Assembly: GCA_025345505.1 (NCBI GenBank)
Contig: JANVCC010000011.1
Span: 4,828,299-4,892,298, forward strand
Source: Todiramphus chloris collaris
Lineage: Eukaryota > Chordata > Aves > Coraciiformes > Alcedinidae
Length of the DNA: 64,000 nt
Reading direction: 5' to 3'
Within the stretch, counting starts at the first letter, position 1, and each line of letters begins with the position of its first letter. The notes beneath the pieces were generated by a model. It did not search any database. It had not been told where the DNA came from and saw only the letters and a program-made list of their open reading frames with translations. Made by a program: the position numbers and the translations under genes. Positions 10,611 to 23,200 of this stretch are shown here, piece by piece.

Positions 10611-12454
10611 ATTTTCACCTTTTACCCTTTGCCCAATTTCAGAGGATGAAATAGGCCAGTTCTAATTTTTGTCAGGACAGGATTAATAGCTTGAGTTCAC
10701 ACAGCCAACATAGGGTCACCCTTGTCATCTCACAGTACAGCATTAAGTAGAAGCCACTTAGATGTTCTCATTTCTAGCAGTTCATATGTTTTAAATGTTT
10801 GAAATGTTGAGGGTTTTTTAATGGATCATTGCATTTTCACATTCTAGTAGATTCATTTTTGCTCTTTCACTCTACAAGAGTCATCATTCGTTACCAAGCT
10901 AATGGGTTCTCTTTGCAATCAAAATTTGTCTTCCAGCTCTGCATAACTAGTTTATACTTCTGTACTAGTCATCTTGCAAGTCATATTAGGAAATATTTTT
11001 TTCTAGTCCTCTTCTATTTGTGTTTCTTTCCTGTATAATACTCTTACAGCATTGTTATAATGTTGTTAGGACACCCAAAGTAGTTCATATAGCTCGCTTC
11101 AATGCTACCATTGATAAAACTTTGTTGGATATAATGGTGGCTGCACTGAGCATCGGGAAGTAGTATTTGTATCCTATGTAAAATAGTATATTCAGCAACA
11201 GTTATAAAACTGAGTAGTGGGCAAATTCTCAAGGTTTGTTTGTAAAATAAAAGTTCAGTTGGGGAAGTCAGACTGGTTTTGCTGGTTTTCCTTTTTTTTT
11301 TTTTTTTTAAATCTGGTATATATTATTACACAGTCTTTTCTATGATCTTGTTGCTAAGGTCATTCACAGTACAAACATTATTTCCATTTAAATGACACAA
11401 AGCTTATGAATATATTGGAAGGAAAGAGGGAAGATTCTTTTCCTTTCTCTTTAGATGTGAACACTCAGCAATAGAATTGAGATTACAACTGATTTGTTTT
11501 GCTATTACGGAGATACCAAGACTATTTCAAAAGACCCATAAAACTGGCCTGTGGTCAAATATTATTTTTATGTAGGTGGTATTTCAAGAAACCCCATTTC
11601 TTCCCATCAAAGTAAGTAATTATTATCCAAGACTATTACTATAAAATTAATTGGGAAAAAAAAAATTAGAAAAAAGATCATCCTTGCCTAAGTGACTATA
11701 AAAGTGATGACTTCCTTTTTTTTAACACAAAAATATTTTTCTTTGATGATCAGTAAGAAAAAAAAGCTGATGAACAATGTTTCTTTTCTCTGATTAATTT
11801 TTCAAATAATTTTCTCAAAGAAGCTTCCTGCTATTTTAAAATAATGCAGAACACCATACTAAATAATTACTAATAAAAAGGTGTTACCAGTTTCTACAAC
11901 TATAGCATAAGCTGATTGTTTGACTGTAAAGAAACGTGGATTAAAAATATGGAATACATGAATTACTCAAAAGGTTCAAAATAAACTAAACTTTTTGTAG
12001 TTACATCCTGCACATTCTTCTTTAGTGATTGTTTCATCTGTCCATTAAAAAGACACATCTAAAAGTTGGGAACAATTAGGTGAAGATGAAAATGGAAAAT
12101 ATATAGTTTGCAAAATTGTGCTTTTTTTTTTTTTTTTTTTTAATTTGGCCTGAGTTTTTTATGCACCTTCAGACTTATTCAAGTATTTTCACCTTTTGAT
12201 TTAAAAGTAATACATTATGCACATTTCAATTAAATTATATTTTTCAAAGGAGGAAAACAAAAGAGCTGCTATTCACATCTGTGATTACATGTCATGGTCA
12301 CAATTCACCTAACAGTCATAGTCAGTGAAGAAATATTGAAGTTAGAGACTTGTCTGCATCTGTCTATGAAATACCTCCTCAGAATGAAGTAAATTATGCC
12401 AGAGAATATAACCAAAAAAGCACATGGAGCATGCTGTCTGCAGGAAAAAATGTA
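10611..12454. other. AT-rich non-coding stretch with T tracts
   Basis: It contains homopolymer T runs at 11292-11308 and 12122-12141. No gene or identifiable transposon was seen before the CR1 tail at 12455. Confidence 0.5.
12122..12141. repeat. Poly-T tract
   Basis: Twenty consecutive T. No retroposon body is attached. Confidence 0.85.
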
Positions 12455-13215
12455 AGAATCACACAGAATCACAGAGTGTTAGGGGTTAAAAGGGACCTTG
12501 GAGATCTTCAAGTTCAACCCCCCTGCCAGGGCAGGATCATATAATCTAACCTACAACCTAACCTACCCTACAACCTAATCTAACCTAACAAAGGTCTCTC
12601 AGGAACGCATCCAGGCGAGTTTTGAAAAATCTCCAGAGAAGGAGACTCCACAACCTCTCTAGGCAGCCTGTTCCAGTGACCCTTACTGTAAAGAAGTTCC
12701 TCCTCATGTTAAGGTGGAACCTCCTGTGCTCCATCTTATATCCATTCCCCCTAGTCCTATCACAAGGCAGGAGTGAGAAGAGGCTGTCCCTTTCCTCTTG
12801 ACACTTAGCCCTCATATATTTATAAACGTTTATCAAATCCCCTCTCAGTCTTCTCTTTTCCAGACTAAAGAGCCCCAGGTGTCTCAGCCTCTCCTCATAA
12901 GGCATGTGCTCCAGTCCCTTAATCATCCTTGTAGCCCTCCGTTGGACTCTCTCAAGCAGAACCCTGTCTCTCTTGAACTGGGGAGCCCAGAACTGGACAC
13001 AATACTCCAGGTGAGGTCTCACCAGTGCAGAGTAGAGGGAGAGGAGAATCTCCTTCGATCTGCTGGACACGCTCCTCTTGATACACCCCAGGATACCATT
13101 GGCCTTCCTGGCCACAAGGGCACATTGCTGCTCCATGGAGAACTTGTTGTCCACCAGGACTCCCAAGTCTTTCTCCACAAGACTGCTCTCCAGCAGATCA
13201 CCAGTGTTAGATTCA
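12455..13215 (-). mobile_element. CR1 LINE, 5'-truncated copy
   Basis: Read on the minus strand, this is the 3' third of a CR1 retrotransposon: the C-terminal part of ORF2 followed by a 3' UTR. The plus-strand text has the usual antisense CR1 marks in order: AATCACAGA octamer tail, AAAGGGACCTTGGAGATC, CAACCCCCCTGCCAGGGCAG, CTCCAGAGAAGGAGACTCC, and GGGAGCCCAGAACTGGACAC. The 5' truncation is typical of target-primed reverse transcription. The 5' border (right end in the window) near 13215 is approximate. The 3' UTR carries an extra CCTAAC-rich array at 12544-12590. This is the least degraded CR1 in the window. Confidence 0.93.
12544..12590. repeat. CCTAAC-rich short array in the CR1 3' UTR
   Basis: Two adjacent 17-bp units (12550-12566 and 12567-12583) begin CCTACAACCTAA and are followed by a partial TAACCTAAC. 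It sits where other CR1 copies have a short GGATCA...ACAGG segment. It is not telomeric TTAGGG. Confidence 0.7.
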
Positions 13216-13226
13216 AGTGTTTTCAA
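12585..13226 (-). pseudogene. CR1 ORF2 reverse transcriptase, C-terminal fragment
   Basis: An open frame of 213 residues corresponds to the C-terminal end of CR1 ORF2. Full ORF2 is an endonuclease plus reverse transcriptase that copies CR1 RNA at the nicked target. Only the region after the catalytic palm is left, so the YADD-type active site and endonuclease are missing and no activity is expected. Recognisable motifs are [30 protein letters not shown] (residues about 34-53), [10 protein letters not shown], and [15 protein letters not shown] followed by [13 protein letters not shown]. Near the C-terminus the frame leaves the CR1 frame after FFTVRVT, where several bases of the usual segment are missing. 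It returns through an extra T before KTRLDAFL. The [16 protein letters not shown]-type segment is therefore present in DNA but read out of frame. The ATG is internal and is not a real start. Confidence 0.88.
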
Positions 13227-16200
13227 AATGGGATGTTTGAAGTTAAGTACTGAAGATCCCCATTTAGGCTATGGCATATGAATACTTCAGATAACACATG
13301 ACTGAGTGCTCATGGACCAGTGGCACAGCCATCAAGAGAGTTTTACAGATGCAGCATGACCTGAGGCCAGAACACTCAAAAGCCCTGAGCCCTGAAGCTC
13401 AGCAAGGTTAAACACTGAATTTAGGGGTACCCTTTGATTCTTTGCATTACATTCATGGCATTTCACCCCAGGTCATTTATTCTAGATAAGGACAGTAACC
13501 TCTACATATTCTTTATGCTTCTGAAATTCTACTGGAATATCTCTGCGTGAGTCCCTCCTCCAGTCACAAACTCCAGTCATGAGTCAGCAGCTTTCTTGGA
13601 TCTTGTCTTTTCTTCTGCAAGTCAAAACACAGCTGAATTGATAGAATGATTTGTCCATTGGTGGACATCTGACATACAGCCAAGGCTGACCCACCACAAT
13701 CCTTCTCAAAAGAAATACTGTTTCAGTCTCAGCAGTTAGTGAGTACTTTATATTTTGATAGGATTACCTGTTCAGTACTGTGCTCTGCCATGTCTAGCCT
13801 CATTTCACCCTGCAAAATATCAGCAACTTGGAATGGGTGAAGGGCTTAAAAGTCAGAAGCACAGGTATAATTGGGATTCAGTAGTTTTGGCTGAGAGCCT
13901 TCTTCAATCCACCCAAACACTCTGTCACTCATCACTAGAAATGAGGAGGTTTTATGTCAGGAGTACTGACACATCTGCTCATGACTGCTCTTTGCTGAGC
14001 CACATACCACTGATTTGAACTCACAGACACAGAAAACAGTGGAAAACCCCTCCTGCATGCAGCACGACCCATAGGAAAAGCGCAGATAGCTTGGCCTATA
14101 TGCACAAACTCATTCTTCTCAGCATGGTACAGCATCCTAGCTTAGCCTTTCAAAATACACAAACTACAGCTTGCATGCTGAACACAGATGGATGAGTAAA
14201 GAGGGCTGTATTCAGTGAAGACATTTTAACTGAAGAGACCTTTTAAAGCTTTACAGAGCAGGGGTATTTTTACAAGCTTCATACTTGGTGGCATTTGGGT
14301 TTTAATTTAAAAGTGGATGGTTTGCATCAAGTCATCCAAAATCTTCATATTTCGGTTTCATTTTCTGACACTTCCTTTTAATGATCTTGGAAGCTCATAA
14401 AACTTTACACAAGTTACCATTTTCCTGACAGTATAAAAATCTAAACAAGCAAGGAGACATCTCTGCATTTAGACTGAAATAAGTATTAAAAATCAGTATT
14501 TGTCTTCCTTACTGATGTCTAATTATTGTGATTAGGTCTAGTGTGTGGTTTCACTGTTCATTATAAATTTTTATCTGGTTGTATAACATAGATGTCTGAT
14601 ACTTTCTTTCAAAACTAAATTCTGAACATTTAGCACCCAACTGACAGCCCCTTGCTGCTTTCAGAGAGTAAATTTTCATCAATAATCTCATTGATCTGTG
14701 TGAATACTTCCTCACAAGAGGGAGTAAGAGGACTCTTACATACTAATGATTTTTCAAAGTGATTCATTGCTTAAGAAGCAAAGGGGACTCATTCAAATAT
14801 CCTGACACTGGTGGCAACATCCTCAGTACCTCCACTGACACTTAGATTTGTGGTGTCAAAATATTTAATCCAAGTATTGGTGTCAGAACATGGCCCTTGA
14901 CATGTTAAAAGGCTCTAAAATTAATCCACACCTGCATTAATGTAAAAGAGCTGTGGGACTGCACAAAGCACTCCAGAATAGAGAGGGAGATCAGAGACCT
15001 TTCTTACCAGTTGTCCCTGTGGGCAAGAAGAAGCGAAGATGTTTTGTGCTATCATCAACCTTTGACAGGTCCAGAAGAAAAAGAGCAGTTTTCCAGGTCC
15101 CATGGACTTGAAAGTCTGAGTGGACATTCAGTGGACATACATGATGTACCATTGGGCTGTACTGACAAGTCTGTCTTGTACTGCAGCTCCTATCTTTCCA
15201 TGCTTTTTCACTGCTTTTCCAGACACATGGAATACTCTCCAGAAAAGCAGCTGGTCGCTCTGAGAAAAGCTGTACCCAGTATCCCCTCTTCAAAACAGAC
15301 TGGGAATTTCGACGACTGCTAGAGAAAAGCCCATACATAGATTTTCTGAAATCTCTGTTCTTCATTGGTGGATAAAAATCTTATCAGCTAGCACCCAGGG
15401 CTCAGGACCTCTTGGCTTATGCCTTGAAACAGAGCTGCTTACAGACATGTGCACATCCGTAAATAGCTTGTAAATCATGTCCCCATGCTCATTGTCCAGA
15501 TATTTCTTTGAGGTAGGTATACACGGGATTTATGATGGAGGCAATATGATACACCATCTGCAGCAAAAACCAACAGATACACTACCACTTTCATCCATTT
15601 CAGTGATCAGCCCACAAGTGGACAGCCCAACCCATAACTTCATAACACCAATCTGCTGATTAAATCTTCCTGCAACTTAGATAAAGTCCCAGTGCACTCT
15701 CTCTGTATTAAGATTTTGGCTCAGCACTGCTACATAACATTTTCCTGTCTGTTTAATGATGTACAATATATCCCTCTTCTGCTGACTCCTGTAAGGATGA
15801 ACAAAGGGAAATTCACTCATCAGCTCGGTGAGGTATCAGGCATAAGTGGGAACAGGCACAGGAAGTCAGTCTCAAGGTATGCACAGATATGGAGAAAGAT
15901 TAACATCAGAGAGGATAATGCATTTCAAACACCACTTATTAGCAGCCCATAACCATTATTGAACACACTGAATGAGATTTTTACAGGAAGCAATTCACCC
16001 ATTTCCTAGTTTTTGGTCTTTCTGAAAACAGAAAAGAGGTTATGAAAGTTGCCATGTAGAAGTGAGACACTTTAGAATAAAATAACTACAAAACCTCACT
16101 CCTCTTTCCTTCAAACGACTAATATCAATGCAACTGCATTTTTCCAAAGTACCTTGTGAGATAGGCCTTTCAGAGAGAACATTTCAGACTGATAAAAAAT

Positions 16201-17322
16201 TATAAAACAAATGTCCTGATGGAATGATGCATTTGTCCATTTTAAATTGGCCTATTGGGAGACATACAAAACTTGTGGAAAGCACACCCAAAACTACAGC
16301 CAATGTACAAAGGCTGGGTCAAATGACAACAAAGAAGCCCATGTATTGAGGAGGAATTAAAAGCTATTAAAGAACAATCTGACTACACAGAGGGAGATCA
16401 GGAGTATCCCACAACAATGAAATAAAACTGGTTTAAAAAAGATAATCAACCCTAGAATTTTAAAGAAAAAAATTGAGAAGTTTTTATTTTCTCTTATGCA
16501 AAAGAAAAGATGAATCTGAATAGAGTAATTAAAATGTTTTGGCATAACAAGGTATTTACATATCAGAGCCTTATTTGCAGAGTAGAACAGAAACAATACC
16601 AGTGGACTTGGAGACATTAAAAAACCATAAAAAAACTACAGGTCTGTTTACATGTATTTTAATTGCTCAAACACTTAAGCTTTTTAAAAATTACAATAAC
16701 AGAACTAAGCTGAATAGCTGGCATGTGTACGTCTCAGCAGAGTTTGGCTGGGGGAGTCACTTTCATAAGGTAACATAGATTATGGAATAGATGTGGATTT
16801 TTACTTGCAGCATATTGTATCTCTATCCTGTTTCTATGCTGGAACTGGAACCTTCTCTGATTAATTCTCTGGAGCTCTAGAGCAAGGTCCAGAGTTCCAC
16901 ATATTTTCCAAAAAGAAAAAGTTTCTGATACTCAAATTTATAACCCAACAAACCCAACATTCCACATTCATGTTTTGTTGAGAATTTTACCCGCGATGCA
17001 GGCAGAAATGAAGCAGTGAAAACAATTACATATGTTGAATCCTTGACTGCACAATGTAGCCTATGTCTCTATGGTATAGTATAAACTACAAAGCCGATAC
17101 ACCTGTTATCTAATATCTTCATAGTGCAGAGCCTTTACATATCTTTGATTTAAAACTGTATGTAAATTTAAGCATGTGTTTAATTATTTCAAAGAACATA
17201 GCGAAATCAGGAGAAGAACTTGAAATAGAAATGATAAGTATAGTTATTTAATCTTACTTTATACTTCTGTTTTCCTTAGATTGCAAAACCTCTTGTGGAT
17301 GGTATGCATTTTTATACTGCTA
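13227..17322. other. Non-coding stretch, no recognised feature
   Basis: No gene or repeat recognised. The longest frames (124 and 103 residues, on opposite strands at 14991-15365 and 15011-15322) overlap each other and carry no family motif. Confidence 0.5.
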
Positions 17323-17337
17323 ATAAATAAATAAATA
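17323..17337. repeat. Short (TAAA)n microsatellite
   Basis: About four tandem copies of the 4-base unit (ATAAATAAATAAATA). Nothing else was seen from here to 19611. Confidence 0.6.
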
Positions 17338-19611
17338 GTTAATCATCTTGTTTGTCATAGATAACCATATGCAGATTATCAGGAGTTAGCCACCCACAGC
17401 CACATTAATCTTCAGTTGTCCAAGCCTGTTGCAAGTTTAAGAAACAGAAACTAACATCACTGCTGACTTTCACACCAGTGCCTGGGAAAGGAAGGTGCCA
17501 TTGATTGCAAGCCAACAGGAATTCCCACGTGTGAACTGAGTGACCCAAAATAATACCATACTTCTCATCTGCCTTGCTTCATTCTGTGCCCCTAAAGCCA
17601 CGTAAAATGTACACATAATGAGTTGCAGTGTCTTTTTAAAATAAAAATAGTGTTTGTGCCCAACCTGTGAAGCCTTTCTATGGAAGCAGTTGTCACAGCA
17701 GATGGTGTCCTTTTCATAATCCAGGTTGCAGAAACGGCGGTGCAGCAGTGTGCATATTGTATAAAGGTTGTAAATGTCACAGCCTGTTATTGCCTGGGCA
17801 CCTGTACAAAGCAGGTGTCAGTGTTATAAAAGACATCCATCCTGAGAGGCCCCTTTTCTGAAGTGGGGAGATATGCATTAGAACTGACTGATGCTTCTTT
17901 TGGTTACCCATCTTTCTCTCACATTGGGCAATGGAGCAGTCAGAAAGGGTTAAACCATTCAAGAAATGCAATTGAATGACAGGAAAGAAGTAAAATAACA
18001 ACATGTGTTGCAGGTGAGTAGGAGCAATACCTCCAACTCAGCCAACTCTAGTGCTGACCACACTCCAAATGGTGCTGCTTTCTGATGTAGAATTGCAACA
18101 AAGTGCTTGGCAAAGGACTTTCTTAACTCTGGGCAGAGTAAGATGGGGGTATTACTATTATTTTTTATTTCTTCAAGATATATTCAAACTCTGCAGTGAT
18201 GAAAGCTCTGTAAGTCTCTTGATATACCATGCTATAAAACTCAAGGTGCTGAGTATCTAATTCCAAAGATCACAAAGTACTTGTAACTCAAACTTGGGCA
18301 ACTAATCCCGTGCATAAGGAGAAATATATTTCCAAGCTTCAAATTAATTTAACTCCCAAGTTCTAGTTTATGTGCTTTTCCAAATGTTTGTGCCTTTGTA
18401 TTATGATGCCAGATAAATCAGCGAAGATAGTTGAATATTGTTAGGATTTGTTTATTTCATGTATGGAAGAGACAAGAGGGCTAAACTCAGGTCTGATTTA
18501 AAATGTCACAGGTCTGCCAAAATCAATAAAATCACAAATATATGCGTGAAGGGAAAGCTATCACCAGTATTTTCTTGAGTATTGCTTTTGCGTTGTTTTC
18601 AGTAACAACAATCGTGTTTAGTAGAGTGTTACTGCTATTCTACATTTTGTAGTTAGCTTTTGTAAGGTTTTCAGATATTCATATTTGGGAGAATATTTCC
18701 AAGAATTAGGTTTTTCTCAGGACAGGATACATTTTTAGGAAGCTTGAAGGAAAATAATGAGGGAATGAGATTACAAATCAGCCAGTATGCTGTTGACAAG
18801 GTAGAGGACAGTTTTCTTGTCTCCGTTTCGGATGCTGTGTAACACAGGGATCAAAAGTTGATTAATTAGGGACTACACAGAACTGTGATCATACATTTAA
18901 GGAAAATTCATGTCTCAGAGGTTATGAACTCTAGTAAAACCTATACTTTTACCGTATTTGCAGCCACTAGGTGCCACTCTGTGCTGTAGGAAGATCCAAG
19001 CACCAACCCTGGTAAACAAAAGAGACGATGTCTATTTTTGAGCTATGTGGAAGTCTATTCTTTTTTCCTACAGACACAGAGCTTCTGTATGCTCTCTGTA
19101 ATACTTCCCTATATCATGATGTGTTCAGACAAGTAGAATTAAATCTTAAAAGTTAGATTTTTCTTCTTGATTTTTGAAGTTTGTTCTTCAGCCTTCAAAC
19201 TCTGTTACTGTGGAGGAATGAAACAGGGAGAGACATAAAATGAATAAAAGTAGCTTGCTTGCTAAGCATAGCATTACTATGTCAATACAATTATTTCTCA
19301 GCTAAGCAGCTGAAAGAGATATGTAGGAACACTAAAAGTTAAATCAACATTGTATTGATATATAAAAGTGCTGATGGTGCAAGGGGAATACAAACCAATC
19401 AACAGACTAATTGTTATCAAGAAAAATACTAATAGCTTCTCATTATCACAACTACAATGTATCTATTAGAGAGGACTGTATCTGTGTCTTCACCTGCTCA
19501 TTAGAATGATTCATCTTTTATTAACAGTCAATTAGAAGAAAACCTATTCTGAGTTTACTTTTGCATGTAGTCTCCCAAGAGATGATTACTGCTTCCAAAG
19601 AGGGAAAGAGA

Positions 19612-20262
19612 ACCTAGGCATGAGCCAACATTTGTGTTTTCAAGCCCAGAAAGCCAACCATGTCCTGGTCTGCAGCAAAAGAAGTGTAACCAGCAGGTCA
19701 AGGGAGGTGATTCTCCCCTTCCATTCTTGTGAGACCCTCCTGGAGCACTGTGTTCAACTCTGGGTCCCCCAATGTAAGAAAGACATGGTCCTGTTGGAGT
19801 GGATCCAGCGGAGGGCCAGGAAGATGATCAAAGGGCTAGAGCACTTCTCCTGTGAAGACAGGTTAAGAGATCTGGGATTGTTCAGCCTGGAGAAGAAAAG
19901 GCTCTGGGGAGATCTTATAGCAGACTTCCAAGGGGTCTTGGGGGCCTACAAGACAGATGGAGAGGGACATTTTATGAAGGCATTTGGAGTTAGGACAAGA
20001 GGTAACAGCTTTAACCAAAAAAAAGGGTAGGTTTAAATTGGATGTAAGGATGGAGTTTTTTAGATGAGGGTGGTGAAACACTGGAACAGGTTTCACAGAG
20101 AAGCTGTGGGTGCCCCATCTTGGAAGTGTTCAAGGTCAGATTGAATGGGTCTTTGAGCAACGTGGCCTAGTGGAAGGTGTCACTGTGCATGGCAGGGGGG
20201 CATGGGTCACTAGATGATCATTAAGGTCCCTTTCAAACCAAACCATTCTGTAATTCTATAAA
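19612..20262 (+). mobile_element. CR1 LINE, 5'-truncated and degraded copy
   Basis: A plus-strand CR1 fragment spans the end of ORF2 and the 3' UTR. Landmarks are CATGAGCCAACATTTG, GTGTAACCAGCAGGTCAAGG, GGAGCACTGTGTTCAACTCTGG, CCAGCGGAGGGCCAGGAAGATGATCAAAGG, GTGGTGAAACACTGGAACAGG and a 3' tail ATTCTGTAATTCTATA. It is 5'-truncated like most genomic CR1 copies. It diverges more than the copy at 12455-13215. Confidence 0.92.
19620..20030 (+). pseudogene. CR1 ORF2 reverse transcriptase, C-terminal fragment
   Basis: A 136-residue frame matches the CR1 ORF2 C-terminus: KRSVTSRSREVILPF, LEHCVQLWVPQCKKDMVLLE, RRARKMIKGLEHF and [19 protein letters not shown]. It then drifts away from the family and stops after a run of A in place of the usual QQGRFRL-like segment. 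A short deletion has shortened the ARPHLEY region to ETLLEH. There is no catalytic domain and no start codon of its own, so this is a dead copy. Confidence 0.85.
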
Positions 20263-23200
20263 CTCACTTTATAATGTCCTGTTCTTCCACACTGAAAAAA
20301 CCAGAAGCAAAAGCCACAAACAAATCAATCCTCAAAACCCATAATTTATCCTTTACTTCACATTCAGCTCAACTGCTTCTGAATTCAATTATTACTACAC
20401 CTTTACCACCCTTACCTCCAGTTCAAGAATACCATCAAAACAAAGCATGTTCAATTTATTCTTAAAGCACCATTGAGTCTATTTTTTTGAAGGCAGCTTC
20501 ACAAGGTATTTCTATTCCCCTTTCCCATCACAATTTGCGGTGGATAGAATTAGATTACAGGTATATCTACAGAAATATGGACAGATAGGCCTTGACTCTC
20601 CTTCTCATTCTTTTCATCTGCATGTAAAGGATTTCTAGTGTACATTAGAGCAAATAGCACCATATTCCTCAGAGTTTACTTCTAGTGTGAAAAATTGCTT
20701 ATTAATTGTCTATACAGTGTTTTGCAAATGGCCAGGCTGATCATTCTGCAGCTGTCCAGACTTCAAAGATTTTTCTGAAATTAACATAAACTAAAAAGTT
20801 AAGGAAGGAAGCACTGATTTCTCACTGACAACTCAGACATGTTTCTTGAGTTGCATTTGTGAAAAATGGATGGACTTGCTGTCAACAGAGCCTCTTTATA
20901 CTTTAGACTGTCTTGTAGGAAACTTCTAAATAGGTCATGCACCAGTATGAGATCAGAATACTGCTGCATTCTAATCTGAACAGTATGATATTTTCTGATT
21001 ATTTCTTGTATTTCAGGTCTTTATAGTCCAACTTTCAACATCAGCTAAAACAAATTGTCTCTTGGAGACCTTACTCTGGTGGTGAGTACTCGCATTGAAT
21101 CATATAACCAAATTGCTCCATTTCAGTGTGTAGCTGCAAGTGTTAAAGTCTGATAAACATTCTCACAAAACTGTGACAGATATCACACTTGTGTATGTCC
21201 CAGCATGCTTGACTACACTGTTGCTCTTTGTTTGTGGGCATTTTTTGACATATTAGAAGCGCTGGCAATCACCTCATAGAGTTACAGTATGAAATATAAA
21301 TGTTATTCATCAGGAATTAAAGTATGATTAATCTCTGGAAAAAAACAAAAGCATTAATCTTACAAGTACTCAGTGGTAATTTTCCCAGTCTCATCCTTTT
21401 CCTTTGGTAGCCTTCCCTAGAAACTAATGCAGCCTCTAAGAACTACCTTGATTCCCTTTATTGCTACTTCACATTCCACAGTTAAAGCTCTGCAAGCCAG
21501 ATGACTTCCTTCCTGCTTCCTTCACTGTTACCGGGAAAAGTGTTAGCATGGCTATAGCTGAATGCAAGTGTGCAATAGCTGTGAATTGCTTTCATGCAGG
21601 AACTACTACCAGACAGAAAAAAGAAAAATAAAAAAAAAAGCAGCTCTTTTCAAGAGAAAAAGATCCAGCCATGGTGTTCCAACTGTCATACCAACTCCTG
21701 TCTAAAAAGCCCTTTTAAGGTCTCAGACAGGGTTACATATGTTGCCCTTTCGCTCCACCATCCTTGAAAAGCAAGAGGATGTCATGACAATCAAGAGGGT
21801 TGTCAACTGACTGCTACTTGTTGCAGAGCTTAGCACTACCTGTTGTAATCAGTATAATTGATTTCATTGGTTTCATACCATTATGTCTGCAGTAAACTCA
21901 CTGCTATTCCAGAAACACATTTTTCTAGCTCTGCCCACTCCTTAGTCTCAGTATACACACTAAACTAGCAATTGAACTGTCTCTCTCTCATGACATCTGG
22001 GTTGGATGTTAGGTCCTCTAGTCAAAAAACTCTTCAGTTGCTCTATACATTCCTCACCTAACACAGCTCAGTTTGAAGTAAATGGATATAAGAAACTTGG
22101 TTACAGATGTCTAACATCTGTTCTTTGCACAAGACCACAGTTCACATTCAAACCAGATACATGCAAAATAAAGCCATAGGTCATAGATGTAAGAAGACCT
22201 GCTAAAAAAAGGACCTCAGCAGTGATGACGCAGTGAGTATAGTCACCAAAAACAATCAAGTTCTGAATTATTTTCTTTCATCTACTTGCAGCATGTGAGG
22301 TTGTCACACAGGAAGAAAACTCTTTTTATATACAGTAGAAAATTGTCCTTGTTAACAGCGTTTTGTTTAATTTCAGAGAGTACAATTATTAAAATTAATA
22401 CTGATACTTTTCTTATTTACAGATTACTTATGATTAATGACACATAAAAAAGACCACTGACATCTTTTTCACCATGGTAATAGCACTCCTGTGTAGTTAA
22501 CCTGAGAGGTTTCAATGTATAGTTATAGACACTCAAATTACCTAAACAAGTTTGCTTAAATAGAACTGTCATCTATTGTGTGTGGCCCACCCTTTACGGC
22601 TGTCCAGCCTGATCTTCAGTTTAAATGCCACACGTGATGACATGATAAAATACTCAGTCTCAAACACCAGCGAGACACCTTCCAGTTTCTGGGAAATAAA
22701 TTATTTTAATTTAATAGCAATTAATTACAACAACATATGAAAAGTTAATACTGCTTTCAGGACAGGATTATAAAGCATTATCTTCTCATAATGATGGTTC
22801 TCAAACAAGCCCCTTATTCTCATCAAATATTTTTCTGCAGTCCTTTGCTTAAGGAATAGCAATGTTAACCACACTACATGAAGTCAGATAAAAAACAAGA
22901 CATTCTTTAAGTCTGCAATGGTAAGGTTCTGTTACTGGCCTATAACCTTCCTATCAGACTCTGTTGAAGCTGCCAGATGAGTCTCCAAGGAGCTATCTAG
23001 GGTATTAAACTGCTTCAGCAATACTGAGTGCCTATAACCCTCTGCAGAGCATGGTAAAGCTCCTGCAGTGTGAATTATGATCCTTCACTAAAATCAGTGT
23101 GCCTGTTTCCTTTCCACCCAGCATGACTTTGCTTATGGACATTGCTATGTCCATTAGCCCACAACACATCTCCATTCCCAGGCTTTCGTACAGCCAGGAA

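Noticed and set aside
12544-12590. Interstitial telomere repeat
   Set aside because: Units are CCTAAC/CCTACAACCTAA, not CCCTAA, and the array sits inside a CR1 3' UTR.
12798-13253. 151-residue plus-strand frame
   Set aside because: It is the shadow of the CR1 reverse-transcriptase frame on the minus strand.
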